Assembly: GCA_930367215.1 (NCBI GenBank)
Contig: OV884058.1
Coordinates: forward strand, 200,216,208-200,280,207
Origin: Pollenia angustigena
Taxonomy: Eukaryota > Arthropoda > Insecta > Diptera > Polleniidae
Direction: 5' to 3'
DNA length: 64,000 nt
Shown: in pieces, positions 54,521 to 64,000 of the stretch
How the letters are laid out: each line of letters begins with the position of its first letter
How positions within the stretch are numbered: position 1 is the first letter of the stretch
Made by a program: the position numbers and the translations under genes
Notes under the pieces: model-generated
Databases searched by the model: none
The model's input: only the letters and a program-made list of their open reading frames with translations
Told to the model about the DNA's origin: nothing

Positions 54521-54875
54521 AATTAATTGAAAATAAGAAATGTTTATTTATACATACCTTTTATAATCGTGGTTTATTCATTCATATATTTTCTATTAAA
54601 ATTTTCCTTTTGTCTTTAAATTTGAACTTGATTTTTCCAAAAAAAAATCCAATTGACAATAAAATAAAAACTACACACACATTTACTATTATAAAAAATT
54701 CGAAGAAGTTGAGTATCTAACTCAATTAATTATATTAACAAAAATGTTATGCAATTCTTTTTTATAAGTTACCAATTATTTTAGGTAGTTGAACTTAGTT
54801 TTTTGTTTTTATATAAAAAAAAGATTACCTTTGTGTGCCTTGATAAAATTACCTAGATTATTTTTTTGTGTGTAG

Positions 54876-55978
54876 GCTTTAAGATAAAAAATATATGAAA
54901 TATTTTTTTAAAGTCAATACCTAAAAGAACTGGAGTCGTATTATGGCATTCCTAAAAGAAATTTTTTCATAAGCGTAGCGAATATGAGGCAGAAACTATT
55001 CGGAATGCTAAATGAAAAATATGACGTAAAAATTAACTAAGTGTTCATAAAAGACCAATTTCAATGCATCTGCTCAAGTTTCTGGAGATTGCAAAACGGC
55101 TATCTGTAAATGAAAGCTTACCTGTCGTTTACATTTACCAGTACTCAACAAACCTTTGACATGAAATGACTTAATCATTTGACATCAAACACAATTCTCA
55201 AACGTCTTTCAATTGTTTGATTTAACATATAAATTCAAATTGATAATGATTTGAAAATAAACTTTTGATATCAAATGTTTTATCAATTTGATGTCAAATG
55301 TTTTTCAAATGTTAAATTCAAATCAAAAATAAACTTGGCAGCACTAAAGCGAAAAAAGCGTTAAAAGTGGCGTTCAAAGTTACATTTTTTACTATGTGGT
55401 TACATGAGTTTTACTATTAAAAATAAATTTTAATATAAAGTGAAAAGTTTATTTCTTGTGAAAATTAAAAATTATTTGTGAGTAATTACAATGATTAAAA
55501 ATAGGAAAGAACATTATTTCATCTTTTAGCCATGGTGCCGAATGCTTATCTCACACTTTATTTAAATAAATAATAAATTTAAATTAAAAAAAATATAAAA
55601 ATTTAATTTATATTCCACATTGTATTATAATCCACATTTGAAAATCATCTGAGAATTACGTTTGAAAGCAATTTGAAAATAAAGGCATTTTTCAATTTGA
55701 AAATAATTTCCCCTTTTTGTTGAGATTGCTATGATTTTCAAAAGATTTTCAAATCATTATCAAACGTTTGTCGTTTGATAATGACTTACACCAAACGGGA
55801 ACCCGAGCTAACTTTTCAAACCCCTTTGACAGATTTGCTCTGCTAGTAGTCTACTTTCATTTCGCGTTGCATGTGTTGAGGCTGGCGGCGATAACCCGAA
55901 TTTTGTTGCACTGTGTAATTTTTGCTGTCACACGTTCGTTTCAGGTTTCATTTGACATAACATAAAAACAGCAAATTA
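54876..55978. other. AT-rich spacer with TTTGA/TCAAA palindromes
   Basis: Between about 55150 and 55790, ATTTGAAAAT, ATTTTCAAAT, TTTGATATCAAA and CATTATCAAACG recur in both orientations, suggesting a decayed palindrome-rich element. Its ends cannot be fixed. No genes recognised. Confidence 0.4.
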
Positions 55979-56364
55979 AAGTATACCGATCGACTCAGAA
56001 TTACTTTCTGAGTCGAACTAACGATGTCCGTCCGGCTCGATGGCTGGCTGGCTGGCTGTCTGTGTAACTTTGTGCGCAAAGTACAGGTCGCAATTTTGGA
56101 GATAATTTGATAAAATTTGGGGCATAGGTTCTTATTGGCACAAGGACCATGCCCTATTGAAAATGGGCCAAATCACAGAACCACGAGGGAGGGTAGGGGG
56201 CAATTTCTGCCTCTCACAAACTTTCAAACCAATTTCAATGAAGTTTATAAACATAGATAAGTCCATATTTATATGGACATATGTATAAGCATGATGTGTT
56301 TTTTAATACTGTGGTGTAGGGTATCATATGATCGGGCTTGACCGACTATACTTTCTTACTTGTT
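55979..56364. repeat. Dispersed fly repeat type A, good copy
   Basis: AAAGTATACCGATCGACTCA, CTGAGTCGAACTAACGATGT, a (GGCT)n patch, GATAATTTGATAAAATTTGG, and terminus GACCGACTATACTTTCTTAC plus TTGTTTT. Matches 11629-12013 and 15286-15768. Non-coding. Confidence 0.8.
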
Positions 56365-56950
56365 TTATTTCAGTTAATTAAAAATGTTGGTTTTTTTTAA
56401 AGAATAGTGAAAATAAGTAAATAAAAATTTATATATACCGCCACAAGCAAATGACTTGCAAAACACTTGATGTCAGACGGCTTGTCAGATCAAAATAGAA
56501 CACGCTCTAATTAAAAAATTTAAAGTGCCAATTCTATCTGACATTTACAGAAGCAAATTTTTTTTGCGTTTACACGACATGTAAAGATTTTGTTGGAAAA
56601 GTTTAAAAAAAGCTTTAGATCGTAATACCGGATTACAAGATTAATTAAAATAAGAAAAAAGTATTTCTTGTGAGAAAATTTTTTTTGGGAATAATCGACT
56701 TTTTCATTGATTCTGGGTGCCGTGTTAAAGCCATAGGAAATAAAACCATATGGCTCTTTTACCACCATCCAAGTGCAATAACACCATAATCGCTTAATAG
56801 CCAACGTGGAAATAACGCCATAACAGTGTATTTGTTATGGTTACAAATTGCCAAAAGAATGAGTTGCTATTGTCAAGTGTTGAAAAAATATGGTACAGTA
56901 GTTAAAGGGGGAGGGGAGGGAGCGCGTCCGGCGGGCGATCGTGGCGCGCA
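56365..56950. other. AT-rich spacer ending in a GC-rich repeat edge
   Basis: The last ~40 bp (GCGCGTCCGGCGGGCGATCG then TGGCGCGCA) are strikingly GC-rich and match 63851-63875 (GGCGGGCGACCGCGGCGCGC). They are the left half of the target into which the gypsy-like element inserted. CGCA at 56947-56950 is its target duplication. Confidence 0.7.
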
Positions 56951-57183
56951 AATTAAGTAATTTAATTAAAATACAATATTTTATAATATGTATAAAAAAT
57001 ATAATATTTTGTTCTTTATTGTTCAAAATATATTTCAAAACTAAACTTAAAATTTTTATACAAATGAACATTATTTCAAAGAAAGAAAATTTATAAAATT
57101 AATATTGATATATAAAAATTATATAGTATGTATATATACAGTATAATAACAAGGATATTGGGTTTAGTAACATATACGTAACT
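56951..57183 (-). repeat. 3' LTR
   Basis: 233 bp, complete: minus strand AGTTACGTATATGTTAC... through an AATAAA signal to CTTAATT. The first 171 bp match the 5' LTR remnant almost perfectly (one difference noted, GTTTAG/GTTCAG), indicating a fairly recent insertion. Confidence 0.88.
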
Positions 57184-57195
57184 ACTCCCCCAATT
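57184..57195 (-). other. Polypurine tract
   Basis: AATTGGGGGAGT on the minus strand lies immediately before the 3' LTR, the expected position of the plus-strand primer. Confidence 0.75.
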
Positions 57196-57464
57196 AGCTA
57201 AAGACACTCCCGAGTCCTTATTATATACATATTATTATTTTTAATATTTTTTTATACAATTGAATAAACAAGAAACATTTAATAATAAAACAGTTCAAGA
57301 TATTTATATTATAAAGTATATACTAATACACAAATAAGAAACTAAGAAGAAATTTTAATTCAATAAGACTCAATTACATAGTATAATAGAAATGTATACT
57401 ATTTTTATTACTTGAACAGAATATAGTTAGATTTAATTTCGTTTTTTTTTTATATTTTAATATG

Positions 57465-57609
57465 TTATTTTAAAGTTTTATTTCTGAAACGCGGAATCCG
57501 ACTCCGAAACGAAGAGTTTTTATTTCCACCCTCAGAAGGAGTTTTAAACTTATTAACGTCAACCATTCCATCGTACTTTGTTTTCCTTTTTATATTTGAA
57601 CTATGCACT
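57465..57609 (-). pseudogene. Integrase C-terminal end, beyond the nested insertion
   Basis: Minus strand reads SSNIKRKTKYDGMVDVNKF, KTPSEGGNKNSSFRSRIPRF, RNKTLK-stop. The basic composition and position suit the end of a gypsy integrase. It was separated from the rest (from 59899) by the element at 57610-59898. Confidence 0.65.
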
Positions 57610-58136
57610 CAAAAGAAAAATCAATCCAAACGTACTCAAATCAATCCGAAGCGGTATTGATAGTACGGTGAGTACGGATTTTCTTGAATCAAGTACAGAA
57701 AGATTGATTCAAGTACGGATTTTCAATCCCAAAATACTTAAATTATCCATATTCAATCCCGATTACGTACTTAATGTAATCCGAAAATGAGATTGGTTTA
57801 AGTAAAACTAAGATTGAATCAATCTCAAAATGCGTTTGATTCAAGAATTATAAAATTGTTTCAATCCGAAATCGTACTTAAAATTCTCCGAAAATGAGAT
57901 TGATTTAAGTAAAACTAAGATTGAATTAATCTCAAAATGCGTTTGATTTTAGTATTATAAAGTTGATTTTATCTCCAATTTGTTCTTGAAAAAAACCAAA
58001 AAAGAAATTAGAAAGAAACAATTATTGATTACTTACCCGTTTTACACCTTAAAGAATGATAAAACACCAACATCATGCCCGATATGCTTTTTATTTTAAA
58101 AATCTTATGTACATATTTAACTAAAAATATAAACTA

Positions 58137-58266
58137 ATGTGTTGTTTCCAGGTGACAAGCAATTGATTGTGTAGTAAAATTTATATGAAAAGTACTCAAA
58201 AAACTGAGTGATTTTCATATAAATTTTTATACACAATCAGTTGCCTGCCACCTGGAAACATCACAT
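58137..58266. mobile_element. Hairpin MITE
   Basis: ATGTGTTGTTTCCAGGTGA and the inverse CCACCTGGAAACATCACAT, continuing through TTGATTGTGTA/TACACAATCA and TTTATATGAAAA/TTTTCATATAAA. 130 bp, non-coding. Confidence 0.8.
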
Positions 58267-58299
58267 AAATGAGACGCAATTTTCAAATTTACTTTTTAA

Positions 58300-58377
58300 C
58301 CCTTCGTGATACACATGTGCCTGGCCGGACCTTTGTTTAATGTGTATAGATATTCAAAACATGCGTAAGCCGGAGGG
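58300..58377. mobile_element. Possible tiny piggyBac-like MITE
   Basis: TTAA at 58296-58299 and 58378-58381, with CCCTTCG at the left and CGGAGGG at the right. Only 78 bp. TTAA flanks and CCCT ends suit piggyBac, but the TIRs are short and could be chance. Confidence 0.35.
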
Positions 58378-58528
58378 TTAAACATAAAAATAATACATAC
58401 ATATATATATATATGTTTTTCTTCTTCTGTTGTTTTTGTTGTTACTTGTTTTGTTGTAATTGTACAAAAAATTTTGAAAGACACACACGTACGCACGCAT
58501 AAACAAATGCAATGCTGAGAGATGAGAC

Positions 58529-59625
58529 CAGTGATGTTAACTTTTATTTTTTCATTACCGTACGGCCCTCTAAAAATTACCGTTTTTGAGAAGAAATTAC
58601 CGTACGCAAAGGTTTTTTAATTTAAACATTCACAGCAGTATTCAAAAACAATTTATTTAAATTTTAAATGTGTTTTATGAAAAATTTTAATGAAAATCTT
58701 TGTTTGAAACATATTTTAAACCAAAATTATTGTATTTTTCATCAATACGAAAGTAAAAGCATCAAATAACTAAAATTTTAATATTACTGACAGACTTGTT
58801 CATCATCGCACAGACTAAGCGACTGAAGCTAAAAAGTTTAAATTTGAATCGGAGTTGGTATCGTTCAACTAGGAAAATAAAATTCGAATATCTCAAGAGA
58901 ATACTAACTCAAAAAAAATTTTTTTTACGTTTTGGATTTACACGCAATATCCATATCTACCCGCTGTAAAATATAGTGCTATTTTGTCATCTTATGATGA
59001 AACGATTGGTTTAAAAGTTCTTTTTCATATGCCTTTAATACAAAATTAAAACATAATAGTTTAGCTTCAACTGAAAAGGTTTAATATTTAAGCTTCGTAC
59101 AGACGGTGGTCAGATCTTACAATGTTGTCACTAAATTCGCCTAAAAAGTATTGCAACTGTGTTAACATTGTAAGCTCATTTTCATTTGGCAGATGTGTAA
59201 AATTAATGCATCTGACAATGGCGCCATTGTGAGAAAAAGGACTACATTGTAAGATCTGACCACCGCCTGTACGAAGCTTTACTATAGTTAATTGCATCAC
59301 ATTACGGCTACTTTAAATGCTTTAAAAATTGTTGATTTTGAAACAAACAAAAAGTTTAAAATAAAATTAATAATTTAACTACAAAGAGTTATTTAATTTT
59401 TCATATTTTACACTTATCACTGTAACCTAAGCATTTGCCGAAACATAACATTCTTAATTTTTTGTATAACATTCATCTATTTCTAAAACTGGTTGGAAAT
59501 CACCTCTCAAAAGTTAAAATCATAAAGCCTTGATATTACCGTATTTTAAATGAAATTACCTTGCTACCTTTTGGGGCTCAAAATTACCGTAAAAAAGGGT
59601 AATTACCGTACGGTTAACATCACTG
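58529..59625. mobile_element. hAT-type element with TTACCGTA motifs
   Basis: GATGAGAC lies at 58521-58528 and 59626-59633. TIRs CAGTGATGTTAAC and GTTAACATCACTG. TTACCGTACGG and related TTACCGT motifs cluster near both ends. No transposase frame. A 188-bp MITE lies inside. Confidence 0.93.
59091..59278. mobile_element. TIR MITE with TTA duplication, innermost level
   Basis: AGCTTCGTACAG...CGGTGGTCAGATCTTACAAT at the left and ATTGTAAGATCTGACCACCG...CTGTACGAAGCT at the right. TTA at 59088-59090 and 59279-59281. Nested in the hAT, which is nested in the 2.3-kb element, which is nested in the gypsy-like element. Confidence 0.9.
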
Positions 59626-59898
59626 GATGAGACTAATAAGTTTTATGAGATAAAACCCTCATTTTGTTATTTTACTCTCAGAGCGGCACTTTCAACGAAA
59701 AGTTTAATATTTTTTGTACTTGATTTAAGCATTTTTTACTTATTTCAAGAAATATCGGGATTGATTTTTTAAAGTAATCCCATTTAGGATTGATTTAAGT
59801 TCGTTTTAGTGTTATTCGTACTTGAATTTTTAAGTACGATTCGTGATTGAAGTAAGTATAAAAAGATTAATTTATCCCGAGTGTTTTTCTTTCTGTGT

Positions 59899-60880
59899 GG
59901 ATATTTTCTAATTTATTTAAACGAAATTTAGGTTCTTCCTTGTGTCTTAAGGACTTGTAGTTTCTAATATATCCTATATCCCTTTGTTCAATATATTTTT
60001 CTCTAAATTTGTTCCTTTTATTTATATAGTAATTTTTTGATAAAACTAATCTGTTGTATATATCTTCTCGATTGCAATAACCGTATTCAACGCTAATCGG
60101 CTTTTCTTTAATAACAGAATGATAACTATTATTATAAAATTCTACGGATTTACTAATTTTCTCTTTTATACTCATTGATTTTTCCTCGATTGTTAATATC
60201 CTAATTTTTTCGCTTAGTGTGTTATGCAATCTTTCAACATCAGCATTTCCTGTATGATTATTAGGTTTTACAAGATGATACTCAATATTCTCGTTTCGTA
60301 AAAAATCTTTTATGTTAATGCTCTTGAACTCATTGTCGGTTATTAATTTAGTAAAATAACCTTTTTGTGATTTATATAGTCTAAGTTTTTCTATTATAGT
60401 TTGATTTGTTCTATCCTCCGAATAATAAACCGTAGCAAATTTTGAAAATTTGTCAATAAATGTTAAAAAGTTCGACTTAGAATTTGTATAAATATCCATG
60501 TGAATAATTTGGCTTAGATCATTTGTAGTTTCCGTAATATTAAATTCAGCTCTAATGGGATTTCTATAAAATTTTGCACGATTACATATATCACAATTGT
60601 TTATAAATCTCTGAATTAAGACCTTTAAGTTTGGAAAATAAATTTTTCTTTTCAATCCCTCATGGTTTTCATTTATTCCTGTATGACCTGTTTCATAACG
60701 GTGATACAAGTGGATTTGTTTATAAGTTTCATCTTCGGATGGCATATCCAAAGCATGATACGAACATCTTACAAACTTTAAAGCATTCTTTCCCCCATAT
60801 AATTCTATAATTTTCCGTTGAAGTATGTTATATTTGTGGTCATCTAGTTCAGTAAAAATGCCTACCTTTCCCTTTTTCTA
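59899..60880 (-). pseudogene. Gypsy-like integrase
   Basis: Minus strand: zinc-binding HHCC module (H and H in YHRYETGHTG, C and C in NNCDICNRAK), then the catalytic triad: Asp in HMDIYTNSKSNFLTFID, Asp in KLITDNEFKSINIKD, Glu in GNADVERLHNTLSEKIR. The N-terminal lead-in (TELDDHKYNILQRKIIELYG, CSYHALDMPSEDE) is in the same frame up to about 60880, where a frameshift separates it from RNase H. The last codons before 59899 read FRLNKLENI. The C-terminal end resumes at 57609. Confidence 0.88.
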
Positions 60881-61041
60881 TATTCTGCTTTAGAATGTTT
60901 TCCAAACCATCTTCCCATGTTTTATCTCAAATTCTATTGTTTTATTTTCTGTCAAAATTATTTGTGTTTTAAATCTATTAACAATAGTATCTAGAATACC
61001 AATATGATCACATCCTTCTTCTGACTGAGAATGAACAGTTG

Positions 61042-62961
61042 CTATAGTCGTACCTGCATTATTACATATGGATTCGTTATTTCACCGGAATTAGTATTTA
61101 TTCGGCTAAGAAAATCTGCAACTAAATTATCCTTACCTTTAATATAATGTATAGAAAAATTGAAATCACTAAGCTTAATCATCCATCTATAAAGTCTAGG
61201 ATTTAATTCTCTGCTTTCTGATTTTACAAATAACCATTTTAATGGCTGATGATCAGAAAGAATTTCAAATTTTACACCAAATAAGTAGGGCCGAAAATAA
61301 TTTGTGGCCCAAACTATTGCCAAAAGTTCTCTTTCAATTGCCGAATAATTTCGTTCATGATTGTTTAAGGTTCTGCTAGCAAAACAAATAGGATGGTTAT
61401 TTTGTTGTAAAACAGCTCCAATTGAATTTAAACTAGCGTCAGTAACCAAGTGAAATGATTTGCCGAAGTCCGGATACTTAAGAACAGGACTTTCGGTTAA
61501 GATTCTTTTCAATTTTTCAAACGAATTAATAAAATTTGGATCATTTGCGTCCAACTTAACACCCTTTTTTAAATACTTAATCATAGGATAAGCAACTTTG
61601 GAATAGTCCCTAATAAACTTTCTATAATAGCCAGTAAGACTAAGAAAAGATTTTATTCCTTTAATCGTAGTCGGTAATTTTAAATTAAGTATAGTATTAA
61701 CCTTTGCTGGGTTTGGCTTAACTCCTTTTGGTGTTAAAACATGGCCTAAATACAAGGTTTCCTTTGCAAAAAACTTGCATTTATTTATCTGGATTTTGAG
61801 ATTTGCTTCTCTCAATTTATTAAAAACTATTCTTATATTGTTAAAATGTTCTTGAAAACTGGTAGAAAAGATTAAGATATCATCTAGATATACTACACAT
61901 ATGTTATTTATAAGATCACGAAGTACATAGTTAATCAACCGTTGAAATGTAGCTGCTGCATTCTTCAAACCAAAAGGCATTCTGATAAATTCATAATGTC
62001 CATATGGCGTTGAAAATGCAGTTTTTGGACGATCTTCCTCCCTTACCAGAATCTGGTGAAAACCCTTAGCTAAGTCAATTATTGTAAAGTACTGAGCTTT
62101 ACCCAATTTATCTAAAATAGCATCTATATTAGGAATAGGAAATTTGTCGTCAATTGTTATTTCATTAAGCTTACGGTAATCAATAACTATTCTCCATTTT
62201 TCTTCCCCAGAATTATCAATTTTTTTGGGAATAATAATCCACAATGGACTGTTATATGGTGAGCTACTTTCCTTTATTATACCATGTCGTAACATATCCT
62301 CAATTTGGTTACAAATTTCCTGTTCATGAATTTGTGGATAACGATATATCTTAGTGTAGACCGGTCTATCATGTAATGTTTTTATATTATGTTGTATTAC
62401 ATTGGTGTTTCCTAATTTTTGTCCTTCAAGAAATATTAAATCCTCATATGTGGCTAAAATAATTCTCAAAGCGGACTGTTCTTCTTCATTCAATCCATCA
62501 TATAAATTTCTCAAAATATTTTGATTTATACTGATCGCATATAATTGGTGGATCTCAACATTACTATAAGAAAAAGTTCTTGTAAAATCTAGTATACAAC
62601 CATTTATAGTCAAAGTCTCATTCCTATAGTCCAGAATAGAATTTAACGGTTTTAGAATATTCCCACCTATAATTGCATCGAACTTTTTCCCATTGAAGTC
62701 TGCGAGTTTCCATGCCATTGTTGCATCTTCCCTAAATTCCTTAGGTAATTTAGTTATAATTTCGTATTCTATAATTGTCCTGCCATTCAAAGAAAAAAGT
62801 ATTATAGGGGTCGTAAGTTTCAATCTTTTATATTGTGGAAATTTTTTCTGGTTTATTAATGATATAGTTGAACCTGAATCAATAAGAACATCTATTTCCT
62901 CATTATCAAAAGTAATTCGTATTATGGGAAGTGTTTGGTTGAAGCGATTATATGAAAATTT
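61042..62961 (-). pseudogene. Gypsy-like pol: protease, reverse transcriptase, RNase H
   Basis: Open continuously from the frameshift site: protease DVLIDSGSTISLI (catalytic Asp in DSG), RT motifs WRIVIDYRKLNE, FTIIDLAKGFHQI, RMPFGLKNAAATFQ and the catalytic VVYLDDILIF, then RNase H LVTDASLNSIGAVLQ, AIERELLAIVWA and GKDNLVADFLSR. It ends at a premature stop near 61042; in the next frame ATVHSQSEEGCDHIGILDT continues the normal linker to integrase. RT and RNase H keep their key residues, so the damage is recent. It sits in the -1 frame relative to gag. Confidence 0.92.
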
Positions 62962-63180
62962 ACTTGTTGTTCAAAACTATCATCTGCCTCTTGAATATGA
63001 TCTATTTCCATTTGAGAGTTATTATTTTGTCTAAAATTACCACTATTATTTTGAGAATTATTATTTTGCCTAAAATTACCACTATTATTTTGAAAAAAGT
63101 TCCTTTGATTACTGTCAGAATTTGTATTAATTAAATTCTTAGACTGATTTATAAAATTTCTAGAATTACAAGATCCATGA
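62922..63180 (-). pseudogene. Gag C-terminal fragment
   Basis: Minus strand: SCNSRNFINQSKNLINTNSD, then two copies of NNSGNFRQNNNSQ, MEIDHIQEADDSFEQQVNFH, ending IIASTKHFP-stop. Gag is Asn/Gln-rich here. It begins abruptly at the edge of the truncated 5' LTR, so the N-terminal part has been deleted. No zinc knuckle is visible in what is left. Confidence 0.75.
62955..62961 (-). promoter_or_regulatory. Gag-pol -1 ribosomal frameshift heptamer A AAU UUU
   Basis: In the gag frame the codons are GTA AAT TTT, giving the slippery heptamer A-AAT-TTT. A -1 slip continues SYNRFNQTLPIIRI into protease without a stop, while the gag frame ends 33 bases downstream. Position and sequence fit the classical retroviral rule. 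Confidence 0.75.
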
Positions 63181-63351
63181 TCTTTATTGTTCAAAATATA
63201 TTTCAAAACTAAACTTAAAATTTTTATACAAATGAACATTATTTCAAAGAAAGAAAATTTATAAAATTAATATTGATATATAAAAATTATATAGTATGTA
63301 TATATACAGTATAATAACAAGGATATTGGGTTCAGTAACATATACGTAACT
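63181..63351 (-). repeat. 5' LTR, truncated
   Basis: 171 bp identical in length and nearly in sequence to 57013-57183. It stops within AATAAAGA, so the last 62 bp of the LTR are missing. Confidence 0.88.
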
Positions 63352-64000
63352 CGCATGGCGGGCCCGCCACAAGATGTTTACCAACTCCAAAGCATAGCCG
63401 GCCTTCGGCCGGGCGCAAAGATTTTCTCCTCTATGGTATAACAAATACCGGCTTCGCTAACTAAAGCTTCTCTGCGTAGTCGGCCTTCGTTAGAAAAGAA
63501 GGCAGATTTTAGAACCTTTACTTAGTGAAACCGGTACTTGTTATACCATAAAGTAGAAAATTCTTGCGCCCGGCACAAGACCGGCTATGCAGAGAAGCTG
63601 TAGTTAGCGAAGCCGGTATTTGTTATACCATAGAGAAGAAAGTTGTTGCGCCCGGCCGAAGGCCGGCTATGCACAGAAGCTTTACATAGCGAAGCCGATG
63701 TTTGTTATACCATAGAGGAGAAAATCCTTGCGCCCAAAAGTGTTTTCGTTATACATATTTTTAATATATACACCCAGAGAAAAAACAACAAAACAAATTT
63801 TAAATAAATTAGAATTATATTCAAAGAAAAAATTTTAAATGTGAAAAAAGGCGGGCGACCGCGGCGCGCGCGTCGGGCCCGCCACAAGATGTTTACAAAC
63901 TCCAAAGCATAGCCGGCCTTCGGCCGGGCGCAAGGATTTTCTCATCTATGGTATAACAGATACCTGCTTCGCGTACTAAAGCTTCTATGCATATCCGGCC
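63352..64000. repeat. GC-rich palindromic repeat cluster
   Basis: A ~95-bp unit built around AGCCGGCCTTCGGCCGGGCG, CTATGGTATAACAAATACCG and GCTTCGC occurs forward (about 63390-63490 and 63889-64000) and reversed three times (about 63515-63740). GGCCTTCGGCC forms a tight hairpin. GGGCCCGCCACAAGATGTTT occurs at 63360 and 63884. No protein frame. The cluster was the target of the gypsy-like insertion, and 63851-63905 preserves the uninterrupted target sequence. It continues past the window. Confidence 0.75.

Larger units (their letters stand above)
53178..54872 (-). mobile_element. TIR element carrying gene-like segments
   Basis: Ends CACACAAAAAAATC...AGGTAAT and ATTACCTAGATT...TTTTTTTGTGTG, with TA outside (53176-53177, 54873-54874), like the element at 3011-3858. 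AGGTAAT/ATTACCT motifs recur near the ends. Unlike most MITEs here, the minus strand has protein-like segments (53748-54520). A PIF/Harbinger-like MITE is nested in them. Either a carried transposon gene or a captured host gene fragment. Confidence 0.7.
57610..59898. mobile_element. 2.3-kb element with AGTACG/GATTGA motifs, nested in integrase
   Basis: Ends CACTCAAAAGAAAAATCAAT and, inward from the right, CACACAGAAAGAAAAACACT are similar inverted sequences. Subterminal zones repeat AAGTACGGATT, GATTGAATCAATCTC and AAAATGAGATTG on the left and related GATTGATTTAAG motifs on the right. Non-coding. It contains three further elements. Exact edges and target duplication are uncertain. Confidence 0.6.
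56951..63351 (-). mobile_element. Gypsy/errantivirus-like LTR retrotransposon, defective
   Basis: On the minus strand: partial 5' LTR (63181-63351), gag C-terminus, pol (protease, RT, RNase H, integrase), a polypurine tract and a 3' LTR (56951-57183). The target duplication is CGCA at 56947-56950 and 63352-63355. LTRs start AGTTACGTATATGTTAC and end in AATT, with a YRYR-type target, as in insect errantiviruses. The distal 5' LTR, primer-binding site and most of gag are deleted; no env is visible. Frameshifts and a 2.3-kb insertion in integrase inactivate it. Confidence 0.92.

Noticed and set aside
56520..57071. Possible env or other gene at the 3' side of the gypsy-like element
   Set aside because: The frames cover AT-rich DNA and the LTR itself;no signal peptide, cleavage site or membrane segment of an envelope protein is seen.
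1..64000. CRISPR array, bacterial operon or rRNA genes
   Set aside because: No spacer-interrupted short repeats, no Shine-Dalgarno-led gene strings and no rRNA-like conserved blocks. All evidence points to an insect nuclear genome.

Overview
The window looks like intergenic DNA from a large, AT-rich, repeat-laden dipteran genome, probably a higher (calyptrate-type) fly. The basis is the base composition, the element families present (hAT, PIF/Harbinger-like, mariner/Tc1, piggyBac-like, Penelope-like, non-LTR and gypsy/errantivirus-like) and two insect-style cuticle-type genes. Genus and species cannot be read from the sequence. Almost every long open frame is a transposon remnant or low-complexity noise. 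The only intact host genes I can support are two paralogous Ala/Pro-rich secreted proteins at 23.8-24.4 kb and 51.97-52.5 kb. Each has a first coding exon that is only the ATG, a ~71-bp intron and a TATA box.

The most unusual content is a set of self-cleaving-ribozyme-like repeats. A 383-bp unit is tandemly repeated about 5.6 times at 41.88-44.04 kb, and a diverged 387-bp version occurs at 50.69-51.53 kb. Each complete unit carries, on the minus strand, a compact type I hammerhead ribozyme: CUGACGA, a 4-bp stem II, GAAA, a tiny palindromic stem III, a UUA cleavage triplet and a two-part stem I with an internal loop. An unrelated dispersed repeat (8.1-8.7 kb and 16.4-16.9 kb) carries a different hammerhead (CUGAUGA...GAAA...AUA) with the same architecture and again a palindromic stem III. 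This resembles animal retrozymes (non-autonomous circular-RNA retroelements), for which Penelope-like reverse transcriptases are the suspected partners; two Penelope-like fragments are present. At 15.9 and 41.4 kb the same terminal half of a TTCATT/AATGAA-rich element is fused, at the identical base, to the two different ribozyme repeats.

The rest is nested transposons, many datable by target-site duplications or by an empty copy elsewhere in the window. Layout: 0-7.5 kb mostly featureless AT-rich DNA with two TIR elements; 7.5-17.2 kb foldback elements, ribozyme repeat, Penelope-like and non-LTR RT remnants; 17.5-23.4 kb nested TIR elements, one carrying a conserved unknown insect ORF, a piggyBac-like element and a second Penelope fragment; 23.7-28 kb the first cuticle-type gene followed by hAT elements; 28.1-34.3 kb a 4.1-kb DDE transposon with ~550-bp inverted repeats inside a ~400-bp higher-order tandem repeat; 34.7-41.2 kb RTE-like RT split by a TTCATT element, tRNA-derived sequences and a hAT element; 41.4-51.5 kb ribozyme arrays, a hAT containing a mariner; 51.9-54.9 kb the second cuticle-type gene and an element carrying gene-like segments; 56.9-63.4 kb a gypsy/errantivirus-like element on the minus strand with several levels of nested insertions, itself inserted in a GC-rich palindromic repeat that runs to the end of the window.
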